A DNA stretch of 64,000 bases from Lumbricus terrestris (lineage: Eukaryota; Annelida; Clitellata; Crassiclitellata; Lumbricidae), in NCBI GenBank assembly GCA_949752735.1, contig OX457039.1:41712699-41776698 (forward strand), written 5' to 3'. How positions within the stretch are numbered: position 1 is the first letter of the stretch; every line of letters starts with the position of its first letter. Positions 42,222 to 53,803 of the stretch are shown piece after piece. The notes under the pieces are model-generated. The model was not told where the DNA came from. It saw nothing but the letters and a program-made list of their open reading frames with translations, and ran no database searches. Position numbers and translations under genes: made by a program.

Positions 42222-44240
42222 GAGCTTTGGATAGAACCCTGTGGTACTCCGTATTTAATAAGTTGAAAAGTGGAGTAGGGATCATTGCATTTGAATTGCT
42301 GAAATCGATTATTTAGGTAGTCTTTAAACCAAAGGAGGGAAATCCTCTTATGCCATAGTTTTGCAATTTATTAATAAGTATTACATGGTCGACAGTATCA
42401 AATGCTTTTAATAGGTCGAGGAATATTCCAACATAAAATTCATTTCGGTCAATAGCAGCTATATATCCAGTATTCATCATCATTATCATCATTGCTCTCC
42501 TCCGTCCGGCCGCGCCGACGATGAGGCTTTTACACGGCGTCACCACGCTGCTCTATCCTTGATGATATCCATGGCATTCCTCATATTCATGCGCCTTTCC
42601 TCTAGATCTTCTCTTATGTTGTCGATCCATGTTTTCCTTTGACGTCCTCTACTTCTCCGTCCCTTAGGGCTGCCAACTTTTGATTTTGCCATTCCGGGAC
42701 AACCGTAGTCAGTAGTCACTCACTCGTTTTGTCATTACCGATTTACACTGTCCTGTATAATTGCATATAAATGTAATAAGTATTGCGTATGCCGATATAG
42801 GACATACAGTACACTAAAAATAGTCGTAAATGCTGATAAATTTTCAAAAGACATGTGGTCTAAATTTAACATAACTTCAAGAGAACTTTTTAAATTCCAG
42901 CAACCTAAACCTACCAAAGTAACCACTCATGATGAGCCTATAGCAGGAGCGACGCTAATATGTACCGGTATAACCGAGGCTTATACAACTATTGACTATT
43001 CGTCCAGCATGCAGCTTGCAGATCTTTGTGGTCTGCGAATGCATGGAGAGCATAACCTTTCTTGAACCTATACTTATGCTGCAGTTTACGCAGTGCCACA
43101 GCATTGAGCACAAAGTCGTAGAAATCAGCAAATGTCATGCTAAAATTTGTATTTGCCAGCAGTTCCGCTTTAAATAGCAAGTTTGGGCCTCAGTAAATTG
43201 CATTTGTTACACAACAGCTAGGTCATCTATGCTGAACTAGCCGAAGACTGTAGCAAATGCGTTGGAAATGGACTGGCGTACGTAGGACACAATGCTAGGT
43301 CTACTGGTGTGTAAAGTTTTGAAGACTTCAGCCTATAACCCAGACCAATTTTCAATCATAAACGCAAGGTTAGGTAGAGCACAGGACGCGAAATCTTCGT
43401 ATAATTAATTTGTCGAGTTTAGTGTCAAAATAAGAACTTTTTTGTGTAGTCAATCTCTACAGCAAATTTCGGGACAATTTGGAATCAATCCGGGACACGG
43501 GACGCATAGGGCCGATTCCGGGACTGTCCCGGCGAATCCGGGACAGTTGGCAGCCCTACCGTCCCTCCACATTGCCGTGCAGAGCCGCGGCTGGCAGTCT
43601 TCTGTCGTCCATCCTTGACACATGTTCAAACCACGTGAGTCTTCTCTTCTTGATTTTGTCCACTATTGTTTCCTCTGCTCCCAGTTCCTTTCTGGTCTTC
43701 TCATTTCTGATCCTTTCCCTTCTACTTCTGCCCAGTATTCCACGCAGCCAGCTCATTTCGGCCACTAGTAGTCTTCTTCTGGTTGAACTCCATGAGATGG
43801 CAAGACCAATGGATTTCAGGTTTCAAATGATAAATGTTTCATCATCATCATCATCATTGCTCTCCTCCGTCCGGCCGCGCCGACGATGAGGCTTTTACAT
43901 GGCGTCTCCACTCTGCTCTATCCTTGATGATATCCATGGCATTCCTCATATCCATGCACCTTTCCTCTAGATCTTCTCTTATGTTGTCGATTCATGTTTT
44001 CCTTTGACGTCCTCTACTTCGACGTCCCTCTCCATTGCTGTGCAGAGCCGCAGCTGGTATATAGCCTTCTGTCGTCCATCCTTGATACATGTCCAAACCA
44101 CGTGAGTCTTCTCTTCTTGATTTTGTCCACTACTGTTTTCTCCGCTCCCAGTTCCTAGTGATATTGAATATTAATTAATGGAAGCACAGTCGAATGACCT
44201 GGTCTGAAACCAGCTATATATATATATATATATAATTATA
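42222..44240 (-). mobile_element. minus-strand LINE RT fragment interrupted by a second LINE and a hAT element
   Basis: Outer LINE: minus-strand RT motifs GFRPGHST (about 44162-44215), then GIFLDLLKAFDTVDH (about 42370-42440) and GVPQGSI (about 42228). Between them sits another minus-strand LINE in two tandem copies (42473-43845 and 43846-44155), whose C-terminal frames read 'RLTWFEHVSRMDDRRLP' and 'RGRQRKTWIDNIREDLEE' and end in SSSARPDGGEQ. That LINE is itself split by the hAT element at 42665-43558. Confidence 0.75.
42665..43558 (-). mobile_element. hAT element, TIR TAGGGCTGCCAAC, copy 1
   Basis: 894 bp, ends TAGGGCTGCCAAC / GTTGGCAGCCCTA, perfect 8-bp duplication CCGTCCCT (42657-42664, 43559-43566). 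Inverted relative to the copy at 59605. Subterminal 'ccgggacagtcccgg' clusters. Only degraded coding traces. Confidence 0.88.
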
Positions 44241-44249
44241 TATATAGTA

Positions 44250-44700
44250 TATACTTCACTCAGTTTTCTCCTGCACTCAGTTTCCTCTTCCCGTCCAACA
44301 GACTTGACTTCTGATTCCTCGCTCTTGAACTGCTATGACTCGGTCTCGATCATTTGCCCAGGGTGAGAATTGCCGGGGGGTTGGGGGGATTTCAACCCCC
44401 TCAGTCTTTCTTAGTGCCCCATAGTAAACTCTGTTTTTCACACCCCAATTCCAAGTTTAACATAGGCCAGCCCCCAGTTATTTTTCCACAATTCTTACAC
44501 TGCGGTTGCCTTAATTGGTCCTTCTTTTTGGAATGTGCTTTCTCCTTCTGTTTACTCTACAACTATGTCTTGCAGTCTCTCTTCTTCCTTCTGTCTTCTC
44601 AGCGCCTGCTTCTTCTCGCAGGGCCGTACGCACTGAAAGCGTCTCTGAACGATACACCCTACTAGAGGCGCTTTATAGATGATTAAATACAATACAAAAT
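44250..44700 (+). pseudogene. LINE C-terminus (partner of 6025-6303), interrupted
   Basis: Plus-strand 'cgtccaacagacttgacttctgat...' then the LINE end with 'gaggcgctttatagatg' and an 'aaatacaatacaaaat' tail. A roughly 140-bp insert (44361-44505) interrupts the frame compared with the copies at 1-295 and 6025-6303. Confidence 0.65.
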
Positions 44701-45746
44701 AACAAACAATTATGAATTTATGCAGGCCTTTAAGTGCACGAGCCAATTGTTACGGATTTATTTCTTCGGGCAGAAGTAAAATTCCCCCCTCCCACTGCTG
44801 AAATTTCCCCTACGCCTAGGACATCATTAGAATAAGAAAACTCAAGCAGCAATCGCGTGACTTTTTCCTTTTGTATTTCTTATTGCGTAAGAAAAATGTC
44901 CATTATTTAATTTGTTTTTCAGAGGCAGCAGCTGTCCAAACAAGTTATCTGATATAGCATCTTTCTTCTTGACTTTGCGGATGAAGGAATCTCTCAGATT
45001 GGCGCCGTAATGGTTCGTCTGTCGGCCCGGGCCTGGCATGCCATAGTGAGCTTTAAGAAATAGACCCTTTGCCATACAATATTGTACTACAAATAAGATG
45101 AAAGCTTGTTAAAAATGATGCTGCGGTCCAGCATTGAAATCAGCTCCATTTAATCTATTGTTCATTGGTCAGACAAATATCACAAAAGCTACGAAGCTTC
45201 GCTAATTCTCTTCTGTCATCTTCTGTATATTTCAAGACTTCTACTAAGTTCGTTTTTGTTTCTGCTAGTCGACTTTATGATCACTGCACTGTGCACACTT
45301 AAGCCTAGCCTAAACCATTCAGTAATTTCAAAAAGTCCTAACAATATTGCTGAACTTTGAATGATCTTTGACAAATTTACTAGGCTACATGTGGTTGCGC
45401 TTTCAACCATTACCGTATGTCTGTTTCTTAGGTAACACAGGCTTGATTCCTTGTTCGTGCTAAATTCCTCACTTCCCGAATAAGAAGGTTAAACGGAATT
45501 TTAACCAACAGAATCTTAACATAGTTGATTTCGAAGTAATTTTATTTGACAGAATGCTATTGAAATTACAAATTACATGAAGAACTGTAATTGAATTACA
45601 AAATACAAATTACTTTGATGCATCTAATTGCAAATTGCCAATTACAAAATAAATGTAGTATCAAATAGGCATACGCCATTTTAATTTATTATTCATTCAA
45701 TTGCACCTACATTGGTGCCCATCCCTGTTTCGCCAACACCTATATA

Positions 45747-46709
45747 CAACGTGTCTCAAAAAAAGGTGCAGATTTTTTTTGGTCAGAACTTCGTCAAATT
45801 TCCACCAATCTTAATAACTTTTGGCAGGTAGATGGGAAAAATGGCTGAAATTTCATGCTATATATAAATTTTCCACCTCACCTGACTCATATCACCGCAC
45901 TACCTTGTTAAACACAGATGTGCCAATTTTTCATATAACGCTTAAATTTTAATACTTCCAACAAACTATCTGACGTCTGAATTAGCACGCAATAAAGTAA
46001 ATAGCAGAGTTTCTTAATTGTTATGACAGATCTGCTTAAAAGTGTCAGAATTGGTGCTCGAAATGTGCTCTGCATGCACGGACACAAGCGCTTAGACGGC
46101 GACACCACTGGTCGATAGCACAATCAACAATCGACTGTTCAAAGCGCGCCCACTCGTCGATCAGACGCGTTTTGAGTTCGTCGACACTGGTTATTCAGGA
46201 CTGGTAAACCTTCTCCTGCAGCACACTCCATATGCTATAGTCGACTTGGTTAAGATCTGGTGAATTCGGTGGCCACAGTGTTGGAGAGATGAAGTCGGGC
46301 GTCTCTCGCTTCAGGAAAGAGACAAGTGTCGCGCGCTTGATGCGCCGGGGCGCCATCCTGTTGAAAGACAATAGACTCGCCCTGGGATATCCGGCGTATA
46401 CGTCTGACGGTATCTTCTGGTCAAGAAGAATGTCGCGGTAGTAGGTCTATGCCCCATTCACTTTGACATCCGGCTCGATGCAATGGATTTCAGTGCAGCC
46501 AAGCTTCGAGACGCCGTTATATGAAAAATTGGTACATCTGTGTTTAACAAGGTAGTGCGGTGATATGAATCAGGTGAGGTGGAAAATTGATATATAGCAT
46601 AAAAGTTCAGCCATTTTGACATCTACCTACCAAAAGTTTTTAAGATTGGTGGAAATTTGACGAAGTTCTGACAAAAACAATTTTGCACCTTTTTTATTGA
46701 GACACGGTG
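45747..46709 (-). mobile_element. Tc1/mariner element with decayed transposase
   Basis: 963 bp with TA on both sides (45745-45746, 46710-46711) and inverted ends (CAACGTGTCTCAA... / ...TTGAGACACGGTG, subterminal 'ttttgtcagaacttcgtc' also inverted). The minus strand shows mariner-type motifs FQQDGAPAH, then after a frameshift LWPPNSPDLNQVDYSIW (last catalytic Asp region), around 46150-46380. The coding region is frameshifted and non-functional. Confidence 0.88.
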
Positions 46710-46999
46710 TACTACGAAAAGAAGCAGAAGTGAAAGAAAGGAAATTTTGTGTCACACCATAGGCTAACGACCTCGTTTAAGAACCAGGCCTAATATTGGT
46801 ACAATCTAATCCAATTATGAACTGCAAATGCATTTAGAAAGATGGATCTGTGTGGATTAGGTGGTTTATGAAGACATTGTTTCAGAGTCTGGGCTCATTT
46901 AGAACAAGTAGCGAGTGTCACAATCAAACGTGAGACGCGATTGTCACATGGAGCATTCTTATTATTATTGTCTTCCGACATTCTAATATCTTAGTATTT

Positions 47000-47000
<1 letters not shown>

Positions 47001-47039
<39 letters not shown>

Positions 47040-47102
47040 CGATGATGATGATGATGATGATGACGACGACGGTGACAGTGGTGGTGGTGATGGTGATGGT
47101 GG

Positions 47103-47165
<63 letters not shown>

Positions 47166-47236
47166 CGATGATGATGATGACGACGGCGATGATGATGACG
47201 ATGATGACAACGACGACGACGATGATGATGATGATT
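47001..47236. repeat. (ATG)n microsatellite
   Basis: Trinucleotide array with GAC/GGT variants; the inverted partner of the (CAT)n array at 4651-4808. Confidence 0.95.
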
Positions 47237-48466
47237 TCTCTGCCCAAAGGTAGGTTCATTCGCTTTTACACCACTGGGGATGAGAGCTTATTATTCTTGC
47301 TGCCATAATATTTCAGTCTCAGTATGGATTCCAACAGGGTCATTCTACCTACATGCCCCTTCTAGGCATACAATACAAAATCTGTAATGCAATTGAAAAT
47401 AATGAATACTCCCTTGGTATCTTCCTTGGGTGTAGGACATTAACCCCCCCGGACAAAAGCCCCCTCGGACAAAAGCCCCCCGGACATTAGACCTCCGGAC
47501 AAAAGCCCCCGATTTTACCTAGGACATTAGCCCCCCGGACAAAAGCCCTCCTTTGTGCAAATCATAGAATAGTGCTGTAACTGATTACTTGTCACTGGCA
47601 TTCACATGCAAACGAAAGTTCTTAGTGCCATTTAGGTCCTAATTGTGTCATGTATATTCGTTTTATTCAATAAACAACAGACAGAACGCTGTAGGTTTAC
47701 ATTAACAGTATGGCTGCTTAAAGCTTATGGTCAAAATAGTTAGTAGGCCTACATGTTTTTGAATAACATTCTTGGGATAAAGTTTAACGAGTCTTTATTG
47801 GGGAGGATGAAATTGTGAGCCCTTTCCCTAAAGTTATATAATGGATCACGTTGTAGTGGAAAGAGATTACGGAGGACATGAAGTTCGTTTCCCAGAACAG
47901 CTTTGAAAAGCGCCTTATCAGCTTCTTGATTGATTGATTTGATTGATTGATTGAGCTAAAGTTTCTGCTGTAAGTGTATCAGGATGTAAGTAGCCGGCTC
48001 GTCTAAGTTTGTTCATGAGGCCCTCAAGACGGGATTTGTCCAATCCACTAGCCAGGGTTCCCTATCATTTGGTCGCAAGTCATTTCGTCGTAATCAATTC
48101 GTCGCAATTTATATCGTCGTAAATTAAATCGTCGCTGTATAATTCGTCGCATGCAAGTCGTCGTGTTCAGTCCGTCGTTTTTCATATCGTCGTTAAATAA
48201 TTTTGTCGCAGTTTCGTCGCAGTTTATTTAGTGTTGTATATCTGTAATAGTGCAATAAAATTTATCATCATGTAAAGCTAATTTAAAAACTGACATTTTA
48301 TTAAATTGACGGTTACATAGCCAAGTAAAAGTAGGCTAAAACTTAAAAGCACAATAAACGTAAGCACGATATGTAGGCTAACCCTTACTGTCTAAGCCGA
48401 TTGAATCAATGACATCGCCAGTATGTCTTGCCACTCACTTCTCTATCCTTTGTATAAATGTAACAC

Positions 48467-50401
48467 TGTGGCGGACAGGCCACAAGGCAAGTACACGTAA
48501 AATATAACTTGTTGGGTAAATGGCGGGAGTAACCCTGACTCTCGTTAGCTAGCCATTTGGCTTAGTAGAAAAGAAACTGAAACCGGTTTCGTTAAAATTT
48601 AGGTTTCGGTCATTGTATACGGAAGACCGATGTCCACTTTTAAGCCAAAGTATAGAGTGTTGCCGGTGGACTAAAGCCTGCCATACGGTGCGTTGCTTAT
48701 AACGTGGAGTAGTTGCCGACTACTCCATACGTACTGTGTTCGTGAATTCGTTCATAGTTAAATCGGTTGTGTTCGACTGTCTCTACAGGATTGGCATTGG
48801 CCATTCGAACATAATTGGGCGATCCTGATATACACGGTTGTGAGGGCTCGGGTAGATGATCTGTCGGGGTTCGTCACTCTGTCATCGATCTCTCGGGGTT
48901 CAATCTTTTGTTTCAGGGGTACGGGTTACGAGGCCGGAGACGCCGCAGCTCCGTTGGTCTGCGGAAGTGTTACATTGTATAGGGTGAAATCCCCTGGTGA
49001 AGTATCCGGTTACTGTTTGGCTACACGTGTTGGTGATTCTGCAGGGCTTGGGTTGGGCTCCTACCTGCCAGGGAATCTACGTGTTGCATTCACGATCCTG
49101 CCGTCTTGGCGATCGTCGAGAGTCTGTTGAGCGTAACGTGAGGGTTACGGGTTTTCTTGAGTGGAGAGGGTGACTCCACGGGTGCGCATGAAGCCGAAGA
49201 TTCGGTGATATACGTTCGATTTAGTAAAGCAGGGGCACCAAGTTCTTCGGGTAATATATATTGGAACAGTAGAGAGTTATCGCTCCCCTCGGGTAGAGGA
49301 TAGTTTGTGGCCTTAGAAAACTAGGAGCGTGGGAAGCAGAGTAAATTTTGAGAGTAAAGACCAAGTGTTATCGAGGGTTTTTACCTGAGGTCCGTAACTG
49401 CTGAGGTAGGGCGAACGGCGCCAGTAGAATATAGCGACAATAAATAAGTCTCTTCGGAGACGGGGCTACCCGATACCTGTTCCCCAAGACCGCCAGGTCT
49501 TTTATTTTTTTCCTCCGTTTCCCGTGAAACGACCAGCATCCACCACGACGCTCTTCCGAGCGCCCGAGAACGCTAAGTCTCGGTGAGGCGCCGGTTGTTG
49601 CCGTAGGAAGTGGGACGAGTGAGGCGAGCACTCGGGAAGCGCACCGCGTATTTGGTACACGGCGGCGGTGCGTGTTCCGTGGACAGGCTAAGTGTTAAAG
49701 TCGGGAGTTCGGCCGCTGCCGGTCTCGATTGCTGCCGGGCTTCAGCTCGACTCTGCCCGGTAGCGTGTGAGCAGCGTGAGCCGTCTCTCCGTGGAATTCA
49801 CTGTTACAGAAATGAGAACACGGTCGTGGCGCATCCTCGGCCTGGGGCCGTTGGATTGGTCCTGGTTTCAGGCACTTTGGTTGCCGGGAAAGGGCATGCG
49901 CTCAGTAGTCCCCGTCGGTGGCGAGAGCTCGGTGGCTGCCCGGTGCAGCATGGTACGCAAGAGTAAAGACGAACAGGGCAAGAAGACAAAGGCCGAAGGC
50001 GCGACGGGTGGCGCACGGCGAGGCCGCTCTGCCGGTGGGACAACGGATCCTGTGTTGGGAGTCGGCCATCCTCCATCTCAGGACGTCGCCTACTCGGCGA
50101 CCGCGGACTCGGCAGAGAGCGGGTCAGACGATACGGCGCTGCACACCCGGTCGCAGGCGTCGGTGTCAGGGGCTTCTTCGACCGTCAGTGAAAGCGACAA
50201 CGGCGCGCACGGCGCAGACAGCGACTCGGGAGAACCAGGCAATCCTGGTAAGAGCGCGGGTCTCTCGGGTCTTGGGCTGTCAGAGACTCTTGATGGTGCA
50301 GGGGCCACCGAGGAAGACCAACCCGGTCAGTCAGAGGCGTTTGCGGCCGACGGCAAGAGGGAAGCGGCGCAGGCGTTGTCTGTTGAGGGTCGGACGCCAC
50401 A
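48467..50401 (+). repeat. 5' LTR
   Basis: 1,935 bp, TGTGGCG...CGCCACA. A TATA-like run 'gtaatatatatt' is at about 49249-49260 and AATAAA at 49439-49444, suggesting U3/R/U5 boundaries near 49280 and 49460 (inference). That leaves an unusually long U5 of about 940 bp, in which a reading frame opens. Confidence 0.92.
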
Positions 50402-51134
50402 AAGTGGTACCAGAAGTGGGGTCCAAACTTCTGAGGTACGCACTGTCCCTTTTTTGCCTTTGAATGTTGACTTTTCAACCGGGAATCTTTCCATGGATGT
50501 TTCTCGGCCTGATTGTGAGTACTTTGGCGCTCGTCCAAAATTTTGTTGGCCTGATTTGAACGTAGCTGGTGGTTTGGCTCGATCTGATGGGGCTGCGCCG
50601 GTTGATTTGGTTACTGTTGACCCAGTTGGACTTGCTGATCAAGAAGCTGAATTGGTTCGCGACCGTTTTAAGACTTCTTCTTCTGTTGCTGGTGTTGAAA
50701 ATTGGCTGCGTTCTGTTCCACGAGTTTCTGAAGCTGTTCGGGACAGCAGACCCATGTTTTCTGAACGTGTAGTCCCATCTTGTCCTGACAGGGACGTGTA
50801 CCGGTTACCTGAGCGATGTGTGGAGGTACTCTCCGTTCGAGAACGGTCGAGTAGAAGTGCTGGTGCATCTCGCAGGCATGTTCCTCGACTGGAGACGATT
50901 GAGAGCGTCTCGGGAAATGATGTAGCTGTCGACGTAAGGAATGAATTGTCAATTCTCCGACAATGTGTGGTTCTGCTCACTCAGAGGGTGGAAGCCTTGT
51001 CAGTTCCTGGTGAACGGAGGCAGGAGTCATCGCCAAAGCAGATGGTGAGATGTCTGGATAAAGCCCACAGGAAAAAGGTCAGTAAAGAAACGGCACGACA
51101 GAGTGATTTACCGGAGCAACGAGTGGCATTGTGA
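49812..51134 (+). CDS. LTR-element ORF1: leader / N-terminal Gag region starting inside the LTR
   Basis: First in-frame ATG at 49812; a better-placed ATG (gcagcATGG) is at 49950. About 394-440 codons. The first part is Ser/Gly/Ala/Asp-rich and disordered (many SxSDS, GATGG phrases) and is encoded by the LTR; the frame then runs through the primer-binding site into the internal region. No known domain is recognised. A stop at 51132-51134 is followed by continuation in the +1 frame. The 3' LTR copy of the same frame stops at 57417-57419, 10 bp outside the LTR. The frame is open further upstream but only through non-ATG codons. Confidence 0.6.
   Translation: MRTRSWRILGLGPLDWSWFQALWLPGKGMRSVVPVGGESSVAARCSMVRKSKDEQGKKTKAEGATGGARRGRSAGGTTDPVLGVGHPPSQDVAYSATADSAESGSDDTALHTRSQASVSGASSTVSESDNGAHGADSDSGEPGNPGKSAGLSGLGLSETLDGAGATEEDQPGQSEAFAADGKREAAQALSVEGRTPQSGTRSGVQTSEVRTVPFLPLNVDFSTGNLSMDVSRPDCEYFGARPKFCWPDLNVAGGLARSDGAAPVDLVTVDPVGLADQEAELVRDRFKTSSSVAGVENWLRSVPRVSEAVRDSRPMFSERVVPSCPDRDVYRLPERCVEVLSVRERSSRSAGASRRHVPRLETIESVSGNDVAVDVRNELSILRQCVVLLTQRVEALSVPGERRQESSPKQMVRCLDKAHRKKVSKETARQSDLPEQRVAL
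50405..50421 (+). promoter_or_regulatory. primer-binding site, tRNA-Leu type
   Basis: TGGTACCAGAAGTGGGG begins 3 nt after the 5' LTR. It is complementary to the CCA-bearing 3' end of a Leu tRNA of the UAA type as I recall that sequence (one difference expected in the acceptor stem). The isoacceptor is inference. Confidence 0.7.
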
Positions 51135-52068
51135 CTCTCCGAAAGTCAGACGACTGGTGCAGCAGGATGTCAGGGTGAAGGAAAAAAGGGTGTCATCTGA
51201 CGATGCATCCACACAGACGGACCAGGATGAGCTGAGAACAAGGACGAAGGATGAAAGTCATCATCGTCGGACAAAACGAAAAGTAAAAATCACGGTGCCG
51301 ACACAGCGTACTGAACCGTCGTCAAGTCGGTCTATTCTCAAGAAGAAAGACCAAGGACAACGACGTGTGACAGTGGTGACAGGCGACGATAGCAATTCGT
51401 CGGGTGAAAGTAGTCGGTCTCCCGTAAAGGCAAAAGGACACAGAGACAGAGGAGTTGCCAGAGACCAGGTTAACACTCGTGTGAAGCAACGAGTCGGATC
51501 AAGGACCGGGGAGGACGACGAATCGAGCGATGATAGCGATTCGCCTCGACGGAGTTCCGGGGATGACAGAACACGTCAACGTTCTGCCAGTCAGACGAGA
51601 ACCCGAGCTTCAGTGGACCATGGGATCCGGATCAAACTTGAAAAGTACGACGGGAAGACAGCGATCGCTGCTTTTCTCGCCAAATTTGAAGTGTGCGCCA
51701 GATGCAACAATTGGAGTGATCGTGAAAAATCAGATCAGCCCATGTGTGCTCTCACAGGGCCGGCGTCACAATTGTTGTGGGACATGGGTGCCCAAAAGAA
51801 CGTGTCTTGGCAGGGTCTGGTAGAGAAGCTGAAGGCGAGGTATGGTTCAGAGAATCAAACGAATCTCTTCCGAACCAAGCTACGGACATACCGACAGGGT
51901 CAGTCTGAGACGCTGAGCAATGTTGTGCAGGAGATCAGGCGATTGATGGTCCTAGCATATCCTGGACCGACAAATGACGTTGTCGAGTCGATCGCTTGTG
52001 ATGCCTTCATCGACGCTTTTCACGAATCAAGACTTGGCACAGAAAGTACGAGAGAGGGAACCGGTTGA
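51103..52068 (+). pseudogene. LTR-element Gag, capsid part (frame-shifted)
   Basis: A basic, charged N-terminal section (about 170 residues) is followed by a Gag capsid-like core: KLEKYDGKTAIAAFLAKFE, then WSDREKSDQPMCALTGPA and LKARYGSENQTNLFRTKL. This is the retrotransposon-gag pattern of Gypsy-type elements. The frame opens at a non-ATG codon and leaves the Gag frame near 52020, where homology continues in the next frame (52020 onwards). The two frame changes are inside conserved coding sequence, so I read them as mutations rather than programmed frameshifting. Confidence 0.75.
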
Positions 52069-53803
52069 TCTCGAGACCGCGTACAAACATGCTGTCCGAT
52101 TGGAAGCATACGGTCGTCAGTCAACGTCTGGTGGTAACGTGGAGCAGAGACATGGTAGAGTGAAAGCTGCCAGGTCGGATCGAACGACTCCGGTAGTCGG
52201 GGATCCACAAGATCAGCGAATGGTTGACCTGGAACGTCAAATTGAGACTCTGACCAAGGAACTCGGTCAGCTCAAGCCGAAGTCAGAGTCGGGGTTTGTT
52301 GCAAATAAACCCTACGAGCGATGGAATCGTTCGGACCGGACAAACAATGGACCGTTTCAGAGGCAAGGATTTCAACCAGGTGGTTGGAAGTCCGACAACC
52401 GCGAATGTTTCCTGTGTCACAAAAGAGGACATATCCGCTGGAATTGTCCACAGCTGAGGACAGAAGCTGCTGAAGATCCGGTGAGCACTGAACCTTTACC
52501 AGAACCGTCACAAAACCGACTGGTGAAAGGAAGCAGTATGGCATACATTGTCACACGCTTGAACGGAGTAAGACGTCAATGTCTTCTTGACTCGGGCAGT
52601 GAGATGTCGCTGGTGCCTAAATGCTTCGTGCCAGGGAGTAAGGTGGTACCGTCAGAGCAACGACTGTTAGCTGCGAACGGAAGTGAGATCCGAGTGGATG
52701 GTGAAGCCATGTTGACCATTCACATTGGCAGGAAATCATTTCCGCTACCTTGTCTGGTGACTGACCAAGTGACAGAAGTCATCTTGGGGCTGTCGTGGCT
52801 TGAAGCCAATCAGGCGAGTTGGAACTTCGCTGGTCACTATGTTCGCCTGGGTGAAGTGAACGTCCCGTTAAAAACTACATCTGCAGAACTCAGGTGTAGG
52901 AAAATTGTGATCCGGAATGACACAGTAATACCGGCCAGATGTGAAATGGATGTCCTGGTTTCGGTGGTGTACCCGCATCTGCGTGTCGATACAGAGGACT
53001 GGATAACTACTCCGAAGGAACTGTCCAAAGGACTTGTAGTTGGGCGAACTCTGATTCCGGGGAAGGAGTCATTGGTCTGGGTCAGGAAGGTGAACGTGGG
53101 AAACAAAGACACCACGGTGAGGCAAAGTACTGAATGCCTATTGGAACGAGTGACCGTATTACAAGTCACTAAGAATCTGATGACACAGCAGTCAGGGTAC
53201 GGTCGACAGATTCCGTCAAGGATAGGAACGACACGGCAACCCACGGTACGGCCGGAGGAAAAAGTTAACACCGGGATCGCTTCGGATAAAGACACCGAGT
53301 ATGTTTGGATAAATGAGAGGGTACCCACGGTACGGCCGGAGGAAAAAGTCAAAACCTGGAGCGCTTTGGAAAAAGACGTGGTTGGACCCACGGTACGGCC
53401 GGAGGAAAAAGTTAACACCTGGAGCGCTTTGGAAAAAGACGTGGTTGGACCCACGGTACGGCCGGAGGAAAAAGTTAACACCTGGAGCGCTTTGGAAAAA
53501 GACGTGGATGGACCCACGGTACTGCCGGCGGAAAAAGTGAACAACGAGAGCGCTTTGGATAAAGACATGTTGGAGCGGAAGCAGCAGGCTGAGGACAAGA
53601 TCTGGCCTGTGATGATCAGTGACAGTTGGCTGAAAGATGAAGAGGATGACAGTGACTCCTCTCTCGACTTCGTTCTTGAGAGGGTGTGTCGACGTTTTCC
53701 GTCAATAAGGGAACACCTTGGAGGTTTTCCTATGTCCAGGATGGACAATACCGTCGAAAGTCCCAGTCGACGAAGTGGTAGTCAGTCCCCAGAGGATGAC
53801 TAG
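51974..53803 (+). CDS. LTR-element Gag C-terminus + CCHC knuckle + aspartic protease
   Basis: Genuine homology begins near 52020 (end of capsid, 'KVREREPVDLETAYKHA'). One CX2CX4HX4C zinc knuckle lies at 52406-52447. A retropepsin-like protease follows, with catalytic LLDSGSEMS (DSG at 52589-52597) and the flap-side VILGLSWL (about 52778-52800). After the protease comes a linker typical of the stretch before RT in Gypsy-type pol. The frame then diverges into a 63-bp tandem repeat (53240-53575) and an acidic tail, and stops at 53803. There is no RT. Confidence 0.85.
   Translation: MTLSSRSLVMPSSTLFTNQDLAQKVREREPVDLETAYKHAVRLEAYGRQSTSGGNVEQRHGRVKAARSDRTTPVVGDPQDQRMVDLERQIETLTKELGQLKPKSESGFVANKPYERWNRSDRTNNGPFQRQGFQPGGWKSDNRECFLCHKRGHIRWNCPQLRTEAAEDPVSTEPLPEPSQNRLVKGSSMAYIVTRLNGVRRQCLLDSGSEMSLVPKCFVPGSKVVPSEQRLLAANGSEIRVDGEAMLTIHIGRKSFPLPCLVTDQVTEVILGLSWLEANQASWNFAGHYVRLGEVNVPLKTTSAELRCRKIVIRNDTVIPARCEMDVLVSVVYPHLRVDTEDWITTPKELSKGLVVGRTLIPGKESLVWVRKVNVGNKDTTVRQSTECLLERVTVLQVTKNLMTQQSGYGRQIPSRIGTTRQPTVRPEEKVNTGIASDKDTEYVWINERVPTVRPEEKVKTWSALEKDVVGPTVRPEEKVNTWSALEKDVVGPTVRPEEKVNTWSALEKDVDGPTVLPAEKVNNESALDKDMLERKQQAEDKIWPVMISDSWLKDEEDDSDSSLDFVLERVCRRFPSIREHLGGFPMSRMDNTVESPSRRSGSQSPEDD
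53240..53575 (+). repeat. in-frame 63-bp tandem repeat in LTR-element ORF
   Basis: Unit starts at 53240, 53324, 53387, 53450 and 53513; spacing 84 then 63, 63, 63. Encodes 21-residue units beginning PTVRPEEKVNTWSALEKD. Copies 3 and 4 are almost identical, so expansion is recent. Confidence 0.93.

Larger units (their letters stand above)
41780..47310 (+). repeat. inverted segmental duplication, arm 2 (partner 4531-6780)
   Basis: Same blocks as 4531-6780 in inverted order, expanded by later insertions: the LINE/hAT nest at 42222-44240 and the mariner element at 45747-46709. Arm 1 lacks both, which orders the events. Confidence 0.75.

Noticed and set aside
51103..52068. Programmed frameshifting between Gag pieces
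   Set aside because: The shifts fall inside the conserved capsid region and at a point without a slippery heptamer that I can see; mutation is simpler.
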